Assembly (NCBI GenBank): GCA_002946415.1
Contig: NJPS01000070.1
Span: forward strand, 310,001-374,000
Reading direction: 5' to 3'
Length of the DNA stretch: 64,000 nucleotides
Source of the DNA: Rutstroemia sp. NJR-2017a BVV2
Taxonomy: Eukaryota > Ascomycota > Leotiomycetes > Helotiales > Rutstroemiaceae
The notes beneath the pieces were generated by a model that was not told where the DNA came from, made no database searches, and worked only from the letters and a program-made list of their open reading frames with translations. Every line of letters begins with the position of its first letter. Position 1 is the first letter of the stretch. The translations under genes were made by a program, and so were the position numbers. Below are positions 44,809-55,897 of this stretch, piece after piece.

Positions 44809-47800
44809 TCACTCGCCTTTGCCTGTTCTCATAAACTTCAAAAATGTCCTCAACGACATCTCTTCAGTCGTTTCTACTCCCTCCCTCCATCCCGACGGCT
44901 TTTCCTCCGTCATAACCGACAGATCTATGACCCAAGAGTCCTCATGAAGATTACTCCTCCTCTCAGATGTAACCTTCTTCTCTTCATCATCCATCGCAAC
45001 CATCCGGTCATGCAAGATCTTCCACTGCGCCTCGGCACTCTCATCGGAACTCGCAGATAAAAGACGATTAACAACTCTTTCAGACACATTAAGCGTTTCC
45101 CGAGTTGTTTTACCGGGCCAGTCATCAAGAAGTGTTTGATATTTAGCTAGTGCAAGCCAAATGGGCGTGCCATATTCTGATTTGTGCTTGATTCCAAATA
45201 TGGAACCAGATGCACTGAAACAGGCTTCTGGATCAACGGCTTCACTGGGGGACGCACCTCTGGGCAAAAGTGCGTTTATCATCTCAATATTGCTGGACAT
45301 CGCGGCGATACATAATGGAGTTCCCATGATTGGATGAGCTCGATTGATATTTTCAGGTTCCGAAAATGCATTGACGATGATTTCGATGATACTTGTGGTG
45401 ATGTGCAGATTGGCGTTGACAAAGTCAGAGTTCCACCACGCGATTTGATGTAAAACGCTCGTCTTAATGGAAGGAATGGCAATAGGGTTGAGTTTCGCAG
45501 TTTCATTGACAGAAAGGTCTACCATTTGTGCTTGTAAGATCGAAAAAGGATCCATTGACGAATTTTGGATGTTGGCCGGAGGAGTATTTAAACGGGGACG
45601 TTCTGCTCGAGAATGAATGGAAACGAGATACCTGATAGAATCTAGTGATTTTTCTGTGCTTTTTGCGATTAGATTCGCAAGTAATGATTGTGGATAGCCA
45701 GACTTTGTGGAATGCTGATAGATAACGTTGATATCCGCGCCTTTTGCTAGTAGCAAATCGGCAAGCTCAAAGTATTGGTTTTCGACGGCCAAAGCGAACG
45801 CTGAGGGGGAACCATCTCCAATGGGTTCGATTGGTAACTTGGCGTTGATTAAATACTCTGCAATCCAAAGACCTGGAGGGCTTGTCTGTGGTCTACATGC
45901 AAGAAGCTGTAAGAACGAGTATTTCCTTCCGTCGCCAACCGTGAAGCCTTTTGTAACATCTGCACCGAAATGCAGGAGCAGTCGAAAGATCTCACTGTCG
46001 TTTGTGGAAACCGCTGCTTCTAGAGGTCGGAACTCAAGTGATCCATTGGCATCGTGGCCCAGCTCTAACAATGCTTCGACAATGTCTCGATTTCCAAGGC
46101 GGATCTCAGTACAAAGTTGTTCTCCGGGTCGCGTAGTTGAGAATTCGGCGTTTTGCCACGTTCGAGTTCGCTGGTGTCGCTCGTGGAGAATGCGCAGTGT
46201 TTGAAACATGGCGGACTTATACTCCGAACCTAACCTGACGAGTCTGCTTTGAAGAGTCGTGGGGTCAATTGTGGTTATTGTCTTGTTGTGCGCTGCTTGA
46301 AGAGCCCAGGTTTCGTCAAACACGTGTTTGTCTAATCCGGGAGTCTCATCTAGGTATTTCAAAATTTGTTCGAGTATCTCAGGATACATTAGTACGGCTG
46401 CCACTTCAATGGCGGATTTTGCAGCGATATTTTTTTGGTTGCTTTGAGCGCGTGGATTGGCACCAAGACCTAGAAGCACTCGTACAGCCGGCAGGCTCCT
46501 CATGATCACTGCACGGCCAAGAGGTGTTACTGATATCTCAAGTAAATCTTCCCAGTCGGCGTTGATACGACGAGTACGAGTACCACATGGCTCTTCTATA
46601 TCGGCACCGGCATCCAATATCCTTTTGGCTAAGGGCTCCATTTCATTCTGCTGGAGTTCAAAGGCAGACAGCCAGTGAAGTGGCGCCTCAACTCCCGATT
46701 CATGTCTACCGGTAGCGGCTCCGGCGTCGAGCAGAAAGATAGCACATTCATATTGTACGCTACGAACGGCGCAAAGAAGCGGAGTTTCGTGCAAAAATTC
46801 ATTTCCAACGTTAATATCACACTTGTATGTTTTAAGTATGTGCTTCAATGCTTCCAATTTGCCGAAAGTGGCAGCATAATGGAGAAGACCGTGGCCCATG
46901 TGATTCACGAACAATTTATTGAAGGGACTTTCTTCCAATGCTTTAACCGGATCATCGTTCTCGCTCGGAGTAGATCGCAGGCTTTTAATGTACTTGTCGC
47001 GAAGCTCTTCTTTAACTTGAGTGTCAAGGATCTGCAAGTCGTCGAGGTTCCAGTCCTTCCTAAGTTTTCGCTCAGCATAGTGGGGCATTCCTACCCCTCC
47101 TGCTATCGTCAGAAACACGTGTTTTCCGAAGTTAACTTCTTTCTCGAATCTTGTTTTATCATCCGTCAAGATAAGGCGCTCTGATATGATACGGGCATCA
47201 GACAAACAGAGTCTATGTCCGCGAAAGATACCAAGTTGGATGTTCTGAAATAATGACTCTTGGGTAGTGGGCTGCGGGCAATCAAGGGCATTGCACACGC
47301 GCCAAAGCCATGCCTGAGCAAAATAGTCCACGGTTCCGTCATCTTCACCTTTAGATGTTTCATGAAGCCAGTGACAAGCTTCCTGCGCATTGAACTTAAC
47401 GCCGAAACCTGCCAGATGTGATTGAAATACATAATATGCCGCTCTGAACGGTGGAAGCCCAACTGCGGAATTCGTATGCTTTGCCTGGGCAGCAATTTTC
47501 AACTCTTCCACAATCTGCTCTTGTTGACTCCATGTAAGTAATCCTTTAAGCTTGAATGGTTCGAACAAGAACTCTCCTGTCTCTGGATGTGATAATTCTG
47601 GTCTGTACCCTGGAATGTTTTCTTGAGCATCGTAAAAATCACCTAACTTCCCGAGATTGAAGCCAACTGAATCGATAGTCATAGTCCATCTTCGAATGCC
47701 ATCGTCTTCCTCTTCTCGTCGTTTGCGCTCTCTTTCGTTCTTCGCGGTTAGCTGTGCCATGAACACCTGGATCTCACCGACCGGCAATCCTAGGAGCGCA

Positions 47801-48988
47801 AGTTGCGCATCTGGAAGACTTCGTTCTGCTGGATCCGCTCTAATGGTTCTGTATAGCACATAGAGTATCATTTCATAAGTACTTACGTGAATCGCGTATT
47901 TCTGAGTGTATTTTGTAGCACTATGAATGGCAAGCTCGATCACTTTATCTTCTTGTTTGAGTGCTCGGGTGATAATCCTGGCTTGCCCAATGTCATATCC
48001 AGTCAAGCCTAGCTCGGCCTTCATATCGATACCATCCAGAAGCGTCCTCCATACCAAGAAGCCAAAGGAGAATACATCGGTCTTCTTCAAGCCTTCTGCG
48101 GAGAGCACACTCGAAGCCTCGGGAGCGTCGTATGGAAAAGTTCCCAAAATAAGTGATTGTGAAGCGTTGAGTGAGGTATCCATCGCTGCGCCTCCAAAAT
48201 CTGCAAGTTTTGCAAGATACGGTTGGTCCTTTGGCTCATCATAAGGATTGTCAAACACTAATACATTTTCATGCTTCATATCCCCATGGACAATCCCACA
48301 AGCATGGAGAATTGAAAGGCCACGAGCGACATCGTAGCAGAGTTTTTGCTTCACATGAGTGCGCAGTGTTGTAGATTCCTGGAGAGCGCTCAGAGATCCG
48401 TGCACCGCATACTCCATGGCAAGCACAGGATATACGGACGTTGACCCAGTCCCAGAAGACCAGTACAAGCCAAGAAGCCGAACAATATTCGGATGATAGC
48501 GCAGAAATGGATGCAAGAGTGCTCTAATTTCGAGGAGTACACTACTCCAGTCGTTGCGTGCCAGGCTATTCCCATGTTAGCTTTGCGATGTGCGAATCCG
48601 GCAAGATAACCAACGCTAATTTAGCCTTCGGCTTGACTGTTTTCATCGCGATGTATTCTCCCCATCTCTGCGCTTGGAACGTTTTCCAGTTCTTCTTGTG
48701 TTTCGATTCTGCACGGAAGACAGAGAACTGACTGCCCTCGCCAAGTTTTGTCGAAAAAGTATCCGCTTCGATCTTTTCGTTCAAAAAGATGCTGGTAACA
48801 TCTTCCCTTAGATTCTTCTCGAGATAGGCTACATGACATATGAAGGAAGCAAGGTTTCCATTTTCCTTCTCGCTGGTGCCTGATTCCCCGGATTCCACTG
48901 ATGTGTGGGAATCCGAGTGGGGCAAGGAAGATGCGGCTGCCGACTCCGAGGAGAGAAAATTCGAGGAATCGAACTGGTACTCTGTCAT
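44809..48988 (-). CDS. protein kinase with C-terminal ankyrin repeats
   Basis: Two exons, 48988-48615 and 48565-44809, encode 1376 aa. The kinase domain keeps its key residues: glycine loop GEGSQFSVF (83-91), VAIK-type Lys in IAMKTV (K116), alpha-C Glu in LLEIR, catalytic loop HGDMKHEN (218-225) and ADFGG (246-250). A charged ERERKRREEE linker leads to a helical middle region. Ankyrin repeats run from about 681 (GHGLLHYAATFGKLEAL) to about 1290. Kinase-plus-ankyrin is the layout of animal RIPK4/ANKK1, though that is architecture only. It is divergent from the HeLo-pseudokinase gene across 348 bp. A regulatory or sensor role is inferred. Confidence 0.88.
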
Positions 48989-49336
48989 GGCGTTCTTTGG
49001 TGTGGTCTTTGGTCAACGTTTGAGCTTTACATGAATGTAGCGTTAAAAGAGTGAGAGTTGGGAAGGCTCTGGATGCGCCAGAACTTTTATTCCTCCGAGT
49101 TACTCGAACCTCCAGCCTCAGCTTCCGCTCGCACCGATATATTTAGAAGTTGCATGCGCGGGCGTTCACAGAGCGATTTCATTGGCTGGATACGACACAG
49201 CTCCTTGGTAGCACTACCCCCACCATTCAGCTCCCTCATACGAGTATTTGAAAACCATAAAACCCAAGCTATGCTACGTGGGCGTTTTGGTCATTTGCAC
49301 ACAAATCATCCGCACTTTTTCTTCCAACCAGACGCA
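48989..49336. promoter_or_regulatory. bidirectional promoter, kinase-ankyrin / HeLo-pseudokinase
   Basis: A 348-bp divergent interval. The plus-strand reading frame is open through it, but family alignment places the HeLo start at 49337. No specific binding site recognised. Confidence 0.5.
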
Positions 49337-51157
49337 ATGTTGGATCCTGGAAGCTTCATCGCGATAGCCCTCGCGTCATACTCAGGCGCTGTGAAAGCCT
49401 GGGCGACTTTCCGTGCAGCTGCTCACTTCTCAGAGGATGCAGATGAACTGGTTATAAAGCTTGGCCTCGAACGGTTTCGTTTCGAGACTTGGGGTCGCAA
49501 CGCTGGGCTGGAAGAAAACACCTTCCATCCGAACCTGTTTCCCGTGATCGATCTCGTGACGAAAACTCTTGATCGCATCAAGATACTCTTTGAGGATGCG
49601 GAGATATTGCGAACTCGATATGGGTTAGTTGATGATGCAAAACCAGATGCCGGGACGAGAACAACAGAGAAGTTTATTGCCAGAATGCAGCAATCGATCC
49701 GCTCAACGGTCATGCGGCTTGAGTTGTCGAACCGCATAGAGGCGGAATGTGTAAAGGAAAAACGCCGGATATCCGCCGTTCGGAAGGTTTACTGGGGCAT
49801 GCGAGATAAAGTAAAGTTCCAGGAGTTGGTTGAAGACGTCGAGGCGTACATTGAAAAGTTGAATCAACTCCTCACAGAGTCCCAGATGAGATCTTACACA
49901 GAAGATCAAGCAAGAGCCAATATCGCGATTGTTGGCAACATCATCGATGAAGAATCTTTGGAATTGATAAGAAAAGCAATCGAAACAGGGATGCGAGACC
50001 ACCAGATCAGTACTCTTGTTGAACGGAAAGCGCTCTCTGACCAGCCATGGAATGATCGAGGAAGCACGGACATGAATCATAAAACCAAACTGAAGACACT
50101 TCTGTTGAAAGACTTCGAAATCATCACAGACTCGGAGCTTCCAAAACGCTGCTTTGCCCGTCGAGCTGATTGTCCTGGGGAGTTGTTTCTTTTCGAGAGA
50201 AAAGATCATCCACTTCAATCTTCTATCTCCAAAGAGATAGCCGTCGAGAAGCGAGTCGAAAGATTGGTCTTACTCTTGAGCAGGCAGAGAGAAGATCTAA
50301 ATACCTTGCATGCCATTGGCTATATTGCGGACAGACCGAGATCATGTTGGTGGCTAGTTTTCCGGTTTCCTTGCCATCAACAAGAGACAACGATGCCATT
50401 GCAGCCAGTTTCACTATTGACTCTTCTCAATCCAAGCACTCTTAAAAGAAAGCCCGCACTGGAGCAGAGATTCAGGTTGGCTTACCAACTCGCAAACACG
50501 CTCTCGGGCCTGTACAGCAGTAGCTGGATGCATAAAAGTCTCCGAAGTGACAACCTTCTGTTTCCACATACGTATGACCCGAAGCAACCGACAACTCTAG
50601 ATGGATTAGTGGGGTTGTCATCACCCCTCCTTGCGGGCTTTGAGTACTCACGTCAGGAAAATGAGGCTCAAAGCCTGGACGCACTCAAACCTGGCGACAA
50701 AGCAAGTATAATGTACAGACATCCCCTCTACCAAGGTGAAGCTGCAAGTGGGTATAGAGTTGAATACGATATATACTCACTTGGTCTCATTCTTGTGGAG
50801 ATCGCTTTCTGGCAGTCATTGGCAACGTTCCTGGATGCCCGAGTCACGAAATCTACGTCGGATGCAAAGAGAAGTTTATCATCGAAATCGGAGAGTTTTC
50901 AACGTCCGGAAGCCGAAGAGTTGCAGAAACGTGTTTTGTATCGAGTAGATAGTGAGTTGGCATTTCGGGTGGGCACGGTGTATCGTGATGTGGTGAGGTG
51001 GTGTCTGACGATGGCGGACGAGTCGCATGCCAGACTTGTTCAGAATATGAGCGGAAATTCTACCCGGGATGAGGAATGGCATCCTGCCTTGGAGTTTTAC
51101 AACAGAGTAGTCGTGCCTTTGTGTCAGGTTGCAAGACAGGGTATGGATGTCGAATGA
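49337..51157 (+). CDS. HeLo-domain pseudokinase (MLKL-like architecture)
   Basis: Single exon, 606 aa from the ATG at 49337. I chose this start because the HeLo (prion-inhibition and propagation) fold begins at once with DPGSFIAIALASYSGAVKAW; the ORF is open another 93 codons upstream. HeLo covers about residues 3-230, followed by a kinase-like region. In it the HRD motif reads HKS (HKSLRSDN, 399-406) and DFG reads GFE (AGFEY, 433-437). No convincing VAIK Lys is visible. It is therefore predicted to be catalytically dead. HeLo domains of fungal HET-S and HELLP cause membrane-directed cell death, and animal MLKL pairs a related helical bundle with a pseudokinase. A role as a cell-death executor is inferred. 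Confidence 0.88.
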   Translation: MLDPGSFIAIALASYSGAVKAWATFRAAAHFSEDADELVIKLGLERFRFETWGRNAGLEENTFHPNLFPVIDLVTKTLDRIKILFEDAEILRTRYGLVDDAKPDAGTRTTEKFIARMQQSIRSTVMRLELSNRIEAECVKEKRRISAVRKVYWGMRDKVKFQELVEDVEAYIEKLNQLLTESQMRSYTEDQARANIAIVGNIIDEESLELIRKAIETGMRDHQISTLVERKALSDQPWNDRGSTDMNHKTKLKTLLLKDFEIITDSELPKRCFARRADCPGELFLFERKDHPLQSSISKEIAVEKRVERLVLLLSRQREDLNTLHAIGYIADRPRSCWWLVFRFPCHQQETTMPLQPVSLLTLLNPSTLKRKPALEQRFRLAYQLANTLSGLYSSSWMHKSLRSDNLLFPHTYDPKQPTTLDGLVGLSSPLLAGFEYSRQENEAQSLDALKPGDKASIMYRHPLYQGEAASGYRVEYDIYSLGLILVEIAFWQSLATFLDARVTKSTSDAKRSLSSKSESFQRPEAEELQKRVLYRVDSELAFRVGTVYRDVVRWCLTMADESHARLVQNMSGNSTRDEEWHPALEFYNRVVVPLCQVARQGMDVE

Positions 51158-52264
51158 GGTGAGAGCGGATAGCTCGAGGATTCGACATCTTAGTACATTA
51201 GTTATACAAATAATGCGTCCTGGAATCGGCTTTGACTCTACCGGTAGTATGCAAGACGTGATGCTCTGCACATATGAAGGATTCAGAGATGATGCTCCTT
51301 GGCTACTTGAGCAGCACCTCTTAGAAATTTGACGTTCCAGCATCCCTTACTTTCTTAATTCTTGCAGACCAGTCTCGCTGGAGCCGGTGGGAGACGTCGA
51401 GTGAAAGCGGACTGGCAATCGGGGGCCCCCTATCGTTTGACTTCTTGGGTCTTCGAGCTTCATCTTCTTGGGATTGTTCGTCCCTTCCTACTGGTCTCCT
51501 CTCCTTCTGTATCCGCTTCAAACCGGTGCATTCTTCTTATCTTGCTCAGGGAAAAATGAAGCCTCTCCCATGGTGTCGCCTGGCTGGTGGTTGACTTGTT
51601 CCGAGTCGATCTGGCATAAGCTTCAGCCTCGTCGCCGCAGAACGTTCGCGATGAGATCATCAAGCGAGTCATTCCCTAACAGGTGTTCAATACCCCAGTG
51701 ACGGAGCCAACGCTCCGCCTTCCGCTATTTTCTAGAACACAAGAGTATGGTGGTGGCTTTCCTTGCTACTGGCGAACTACATATAGCTCTTGGTAGGAGA
51801 TTTTACTGTATTAACTTCACCATATCGGCGAAAAGCACAGGAATCATCAATGATTATGGTATGCTGTTTACCAACATTTAGGTTCGGGATTCTCGCCACG
51901 GGCAAAAGAGTGAGGAAGTAAGAGAAATAACGAGGGTCAGGTTCATTTGACACAACTCAGTCTTCACCATATTCCCAAGTTTTGCCCAGGGAAAATCATC
52001 GACCGCTAAGTTGCTCAAATCGGATGGCCGAAGAAGACGGCGCTGAGTTCTGAGAACTGGTTTTGATAGGATGATTATTGCGTTGAAAACACGCGTAATT
52101 ATGTATGCTGGTCCCGGTACGCCCGCTCCCTAGGAACTTGTAGCTTGGTCGATGGATACAACATGACCATCGAAACTCCTCCGCTAAATAGAAGATGAGA
52201 AATGAAGTCCGAATGCAGCGTTTTACTGTTGCTTCTCGGTCTGATATGGTATGTAGTACAACAA
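51158..52264. other. intergenic, no firm gene
   Basis: A 1.1-kb gap with several overlapping ORFs of 60-77 codons around 51320-51700 on both strands, none with a recognisable motif. I call none of them. Confidence 0.4.
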
Positions 52265-53197
52265 TTATACAATCCCCTCACTAAGCATAAGCTCATCTAC
52301 CATCATAGAATCCTCAGGAAGAACACCAACAGGGCGTCCCTTATAATACAGAGGCAGAGTAGGCACGAAGCTCTTAGGATTTTCAAAATAGAACGTCCGC
52401 ATCGGCGCAGCTTTGGAGTATTGCACCGTCACAGTCTCGGTATTCACACTCTGAATAATAGCAGCATAATCCTTTGGACTGAATCCTTCACCCAGACGAG
52501 CCTCACCAGCAAACGTAGTAGCAAGGTCTTCCAGTTCGTACCAACCCTGTTTCCGCAACTGCAGCAACCATTGTACCTCTGATTTGTTTTGTCGCGCGCG
52601 CGCAAACGCCGGATGTCGAGACGCGGCTTCGGGTTCTTTGAATTGGAGATCGAATAGCTTTCCTTGAGCCGTGGACAGCTGGTCGCGGAGGAAATCAACT
52701 ATGCGATTTTGCACGGCGAGTTCTTCTTCCACCTTGGCCAATTTGGTAGTCAGCTCTTCGACTGACACGGTGAGTTTCTGGTTCGCGACACGCGCTTTCT
52801 CGCTCCGTGATTCTTCTTCTGATAATTGCGCCGCCAGTTCATTGATTCTGCGATCTTTGGCTAGAAGCTCCGTAGCCTGTCGTGCCACCAATGTCTTGCC
52901 CTTCACATTTAAGGAGTTGGGTAAGGAAGGTTCTTCATTCCAGTTGTCGAGTGTTGAGAGCGGGCCGCGTAGGAATGGTACTGATTGTCGGGATCGAAGA
53001 TTGGCTCGTGATAGCTCTGAGTAAACGATCTCGCCATTCTCGCTGTTCACAGTTCTATGTTAGTATGTGTGTATATGCGTATGCGCATGCGCACAAATGT
53101 GAGGTACAAGTGTAAAATGTGAGATTCTTATGGTTGATCATTGAAGGTGTAGGTTGCATAATGATAGGAGATAGGAGGGCGCTTACGATTGATTCAT
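52265..53197 (-). CDS. uncharacterised coiled-coil protein
   Basis: Two exons, 53197-53187 (11 nt) and 53054-52265, encode 266 aa. The tiny first exon (MNQ plus two bases, donor GTAAGC) was chosen because it restores an upstream ATG with good splice sites. Starting at 53050 inside exon 2 is the alternative. Residues about 60-130 form a heptad-rich coiled coil (ELLAKDRRINELAAQLSEEE and similar). The C-terminal half is globular and mixed, with a W/L-rich patch (VQWLLQLRKQGWYELEDL) and a Pro-rich end. I do not recognise the family. It lies between the HeLo and HET genes, but nothing ties it to them. Confidence 0.65.
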
Positions 53198-55001
53198 CTT
53201 GCTTTAATGTCGAAGTCTAGCTCTTATTCCCAACTCTGCGCGTATAACAGCTTAACAAGGAGGGTATAAGTTGCTGATCACACGTTCCTGAGTACATTTG
53301 AAGATCCGTTTGTACTGTGTAAGGGGATATATCAATTAAATAGTGAATCTGTCTTAAGCTTCCTTATATTTTATTATCTTCACCCTTGCGGTACAGAAAT
53401 TAGAATTAATTACAGACAAGTGTAGATCTCGTAAATCTCGAGGTGGTGCGCACGGCTCACCTCTTATTCTGTGGACACCGAGACATCCAAATATTGGACT
53501 CGCGACAACTTCAAAATTCAAAAATACACAAGAACAACGAGGTTACCTTCACACAACTGGCTCTCGAGTTCATAGATGCTTCCTCGCCTTCCAGACATAT
53601 TGATGCGCACTCTCTATCTATGCGAAGAACTCCGCCAGCCCTCTCACCGTTGGAAAGAAACATGCGATACTCCGCAACTCCAGACACCGGTATACAGCAT
53701 TGACAGAGCACCCAAGCGATTGGAGTGCGATCCCACCTCGGAATAACGTCTCATAACTCATAAGCAACTCTGCGAGGGCTAAAGGACTTAGAGGGGACAG
53801 TTTTTGTGGATTGCAAGCGTGAGAATGGAGCACGATCGGTCGAACTCGCACAAGCCTACACAGTGATCCTACGGGAGCAATGCGCGAGGGGGACGAACGA
53901 GGTGAGTCTGGTGGACGCGCAACGTGAGCAGACCAGCGAGGATTACGCCGATAGATCTCAGCCGATGAGTGAAGATGATGGCGACTCGATATTAACGAAC
54001 TCGGAGAAGCAACAAGCATGCACCACATGGAGAAGACAATCCTATCATGAGATTGTCACTTTGGCATATACATACTGGCGGAACAGTTCCAGCTGCGAGG
54101 CTTTACACTCAACATGGTGTTTCGGAGAGAGCTATACCAGTCAGAGAAGGCTACACGATCCCCAAACTGGTTTATTGCGGGCCCCGTCGATCACGGTAAT
54201 ATACAATGGAAAAGCAGATTGGCCACGGCATTGACTTCTGCGACATCCCCCTTTACAAGCATAATATGAGAATCCAGTTCGGGACACGCTATGGATTGAG
54301 AAACCTCCGCTGGGAGATATATCTCCTTACAGCCGCACATAAACATTCTCAACAACTCACTACATTGAGCATGGTCCCACAATTTGGTCAGACTTCTAGG
54401 ATACTAAGGACATCCACAAGGGCAATCGCCATAATCAAAAAACAGTTGGCTTTTGCGTGCTGGGGAGAGACATATCTTCAGCACGCTCCTCCTCAGAGAC
54501 TGCAGATGCCTGCCTTCTTCCTGTAAGTAGTAGGTTTGAGGAGGTAAGAATCATATCTCATCCTTTTCCCTCTGTAGGTCACTTCCTTTTCGTTCTGCCC
54601 GCAGCATATTGTCAAGGACGAGAGCTATGATTTCTGAGGACTAGTTGGACCCCATCACGGAAAGCTATGAGATGCTAGTATTTGTTTCGTGACACTGGGT
54701 TCTCTCGGTCATCTGCTGTTGGACTTCAAGTTGTTGTTTTTCCAAGGTTGTGTGTTGCCTTGCACATCTGCTCCAGCAAACGTCTGTTATGCCGAGCTTC
54801 GACTGCCTCCCGGTGGGATAATTCCCATCAAGCGAAGGCTCTTCTCACTGCGTATATTAGATTCAGCTGCTCCATAAACTTCTACTGGTTACGACTCCAC
54901 ATGGCAGTTCGATGGTGTCGGTAATTTTTACTAGTCTCGTGCGTAGCAGCAATTATCTCATTGATGAATATTTTGGACACAAAAAGACCTATTCATTCAA
55001 T
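53198..55001. other. 1.8-kb gap, no firm gene
   Basis: ORFs of 80-142 codons overlap on opposite strands around 53618-54526 without recognisable motifs or splice support. I see no repeat. It may hold decayed sequence. Confidence 0.4.
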
Positions 55002-55342
55002 TCACCCCAGCTGATTCCTTTTCGGCATAAATTCTTCAGGGTTCTGTGGTCCCTTCCCATCTCCAGTCCACCCTTTGATTCCTCGACTTCCACCACCACT
55101 CGCGACATGATCCTCGAAATCTCCATCCGGAAATTCAGCTGCTTTGGCTGAGCGATTAACTTCAGAACCCTGGGAAGATGTCAATAACTTCTAGTAATTA
55201 ATCTCAATTGCAGCAAACTTACCTGCCCGTCTGCATCATGGACTAGATTTCCCAATCCGGCATCAGCCTTCCACTCGGCATCCGCTCGACCACTGTCCAC
55301 CCTTTGGGGATCCTCTGTTCTTCGGTTCAATTCGGTTGACAT
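55002..55342 (-). CDS. small hydrophilic, probably disordered protein
   Basis: Two exons, 55342-55223 and 55169-55002, encode 95 aa. The intron has a canonical GTAAGT donor and CCCAG acceptor and falls between codons. Composition is strongly polar (Asp, Glu, Gly, Arg, Lys, Asn) with few large hydrophobics and no Cys, so it is probably intrinsically disordered. It has no signal peptide or membrane span. Segments such as DAEWKADAGLGNLVHDADG and GWTGDGKGPQNPEEF look like stress-type small fungal proteins, but I do not recognise a named family. The strong splice signals and the clean ATG support a real gene. Confidence 0.6.
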
Positions 55343-55897
55343 TTTGAGTTTATGTGCTTAAGAGTCCGAAAATCAAAATTTGAGTGTGTGAGTCTTTGAA
55401 GATGAAATAAGGTACAAGACTGTAAGAAAGGATCAATATATAGCTTGGGTGGAGGTTGTTAGGGATTATTTAGGATGATGTCAACAGCACGAATTCGCGG
55501 GGTTTGATGGCTACAATTTCGTCACCCTATATCAAGGGGACCTTTCATCGTCAAATCATTTTATGGCTTCGAGATGATCTCTCCACATCTTCCACAGCGA
55601 CAAGGCCCTATCGAGATTGAATGCAGGAAGTCAAACCAGCGCAAACAAAGTAATTGTTAGCCAAGACGGTGACGTGTATTCTTTATGTATATGTATGTTG
55701 ATGATACATACCCGTGTTGACATACCTTCTAGGTCTTAACATGGAGTTAAATGTTACAAGATATATCTCGAAGCGTTAGTTTTGTCCAACTTTACCTACG
55801 AATACATGTTGTAAACGTTCGATCTGCATTTTCGAAATGCAGAAGTACGTAATATTCAGGATCCATGAAGCTAGAGCCTAATCCTCTGTCGTATTAC
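55343..55897. other. intergenic, nothing recognised
   Basis: Promoter side of the small protein gene and 3' side of the HET pseudogene. No feature seen. Confidence 0.4.

Noticed and set aside
45728..48244. Several plus-strand ORFs of 70-170 codons
   Set aside because: Antisense to the kinase-ankyrin coding region, with no motif of their own.
49058..49336. 93-codon N-terminal extension of the HeLo-pseudokinase ORF
   Set aside because: It lies in the divergent promoter, has no family similarity that I can see, and the HeLo fold begins at the internal Met at 49337.
53618..54526. ORFs of 100-142 codons on both strands
   Set aside because: They overlap each other on opposite strands and show no motif, splice structure or family resemblance.
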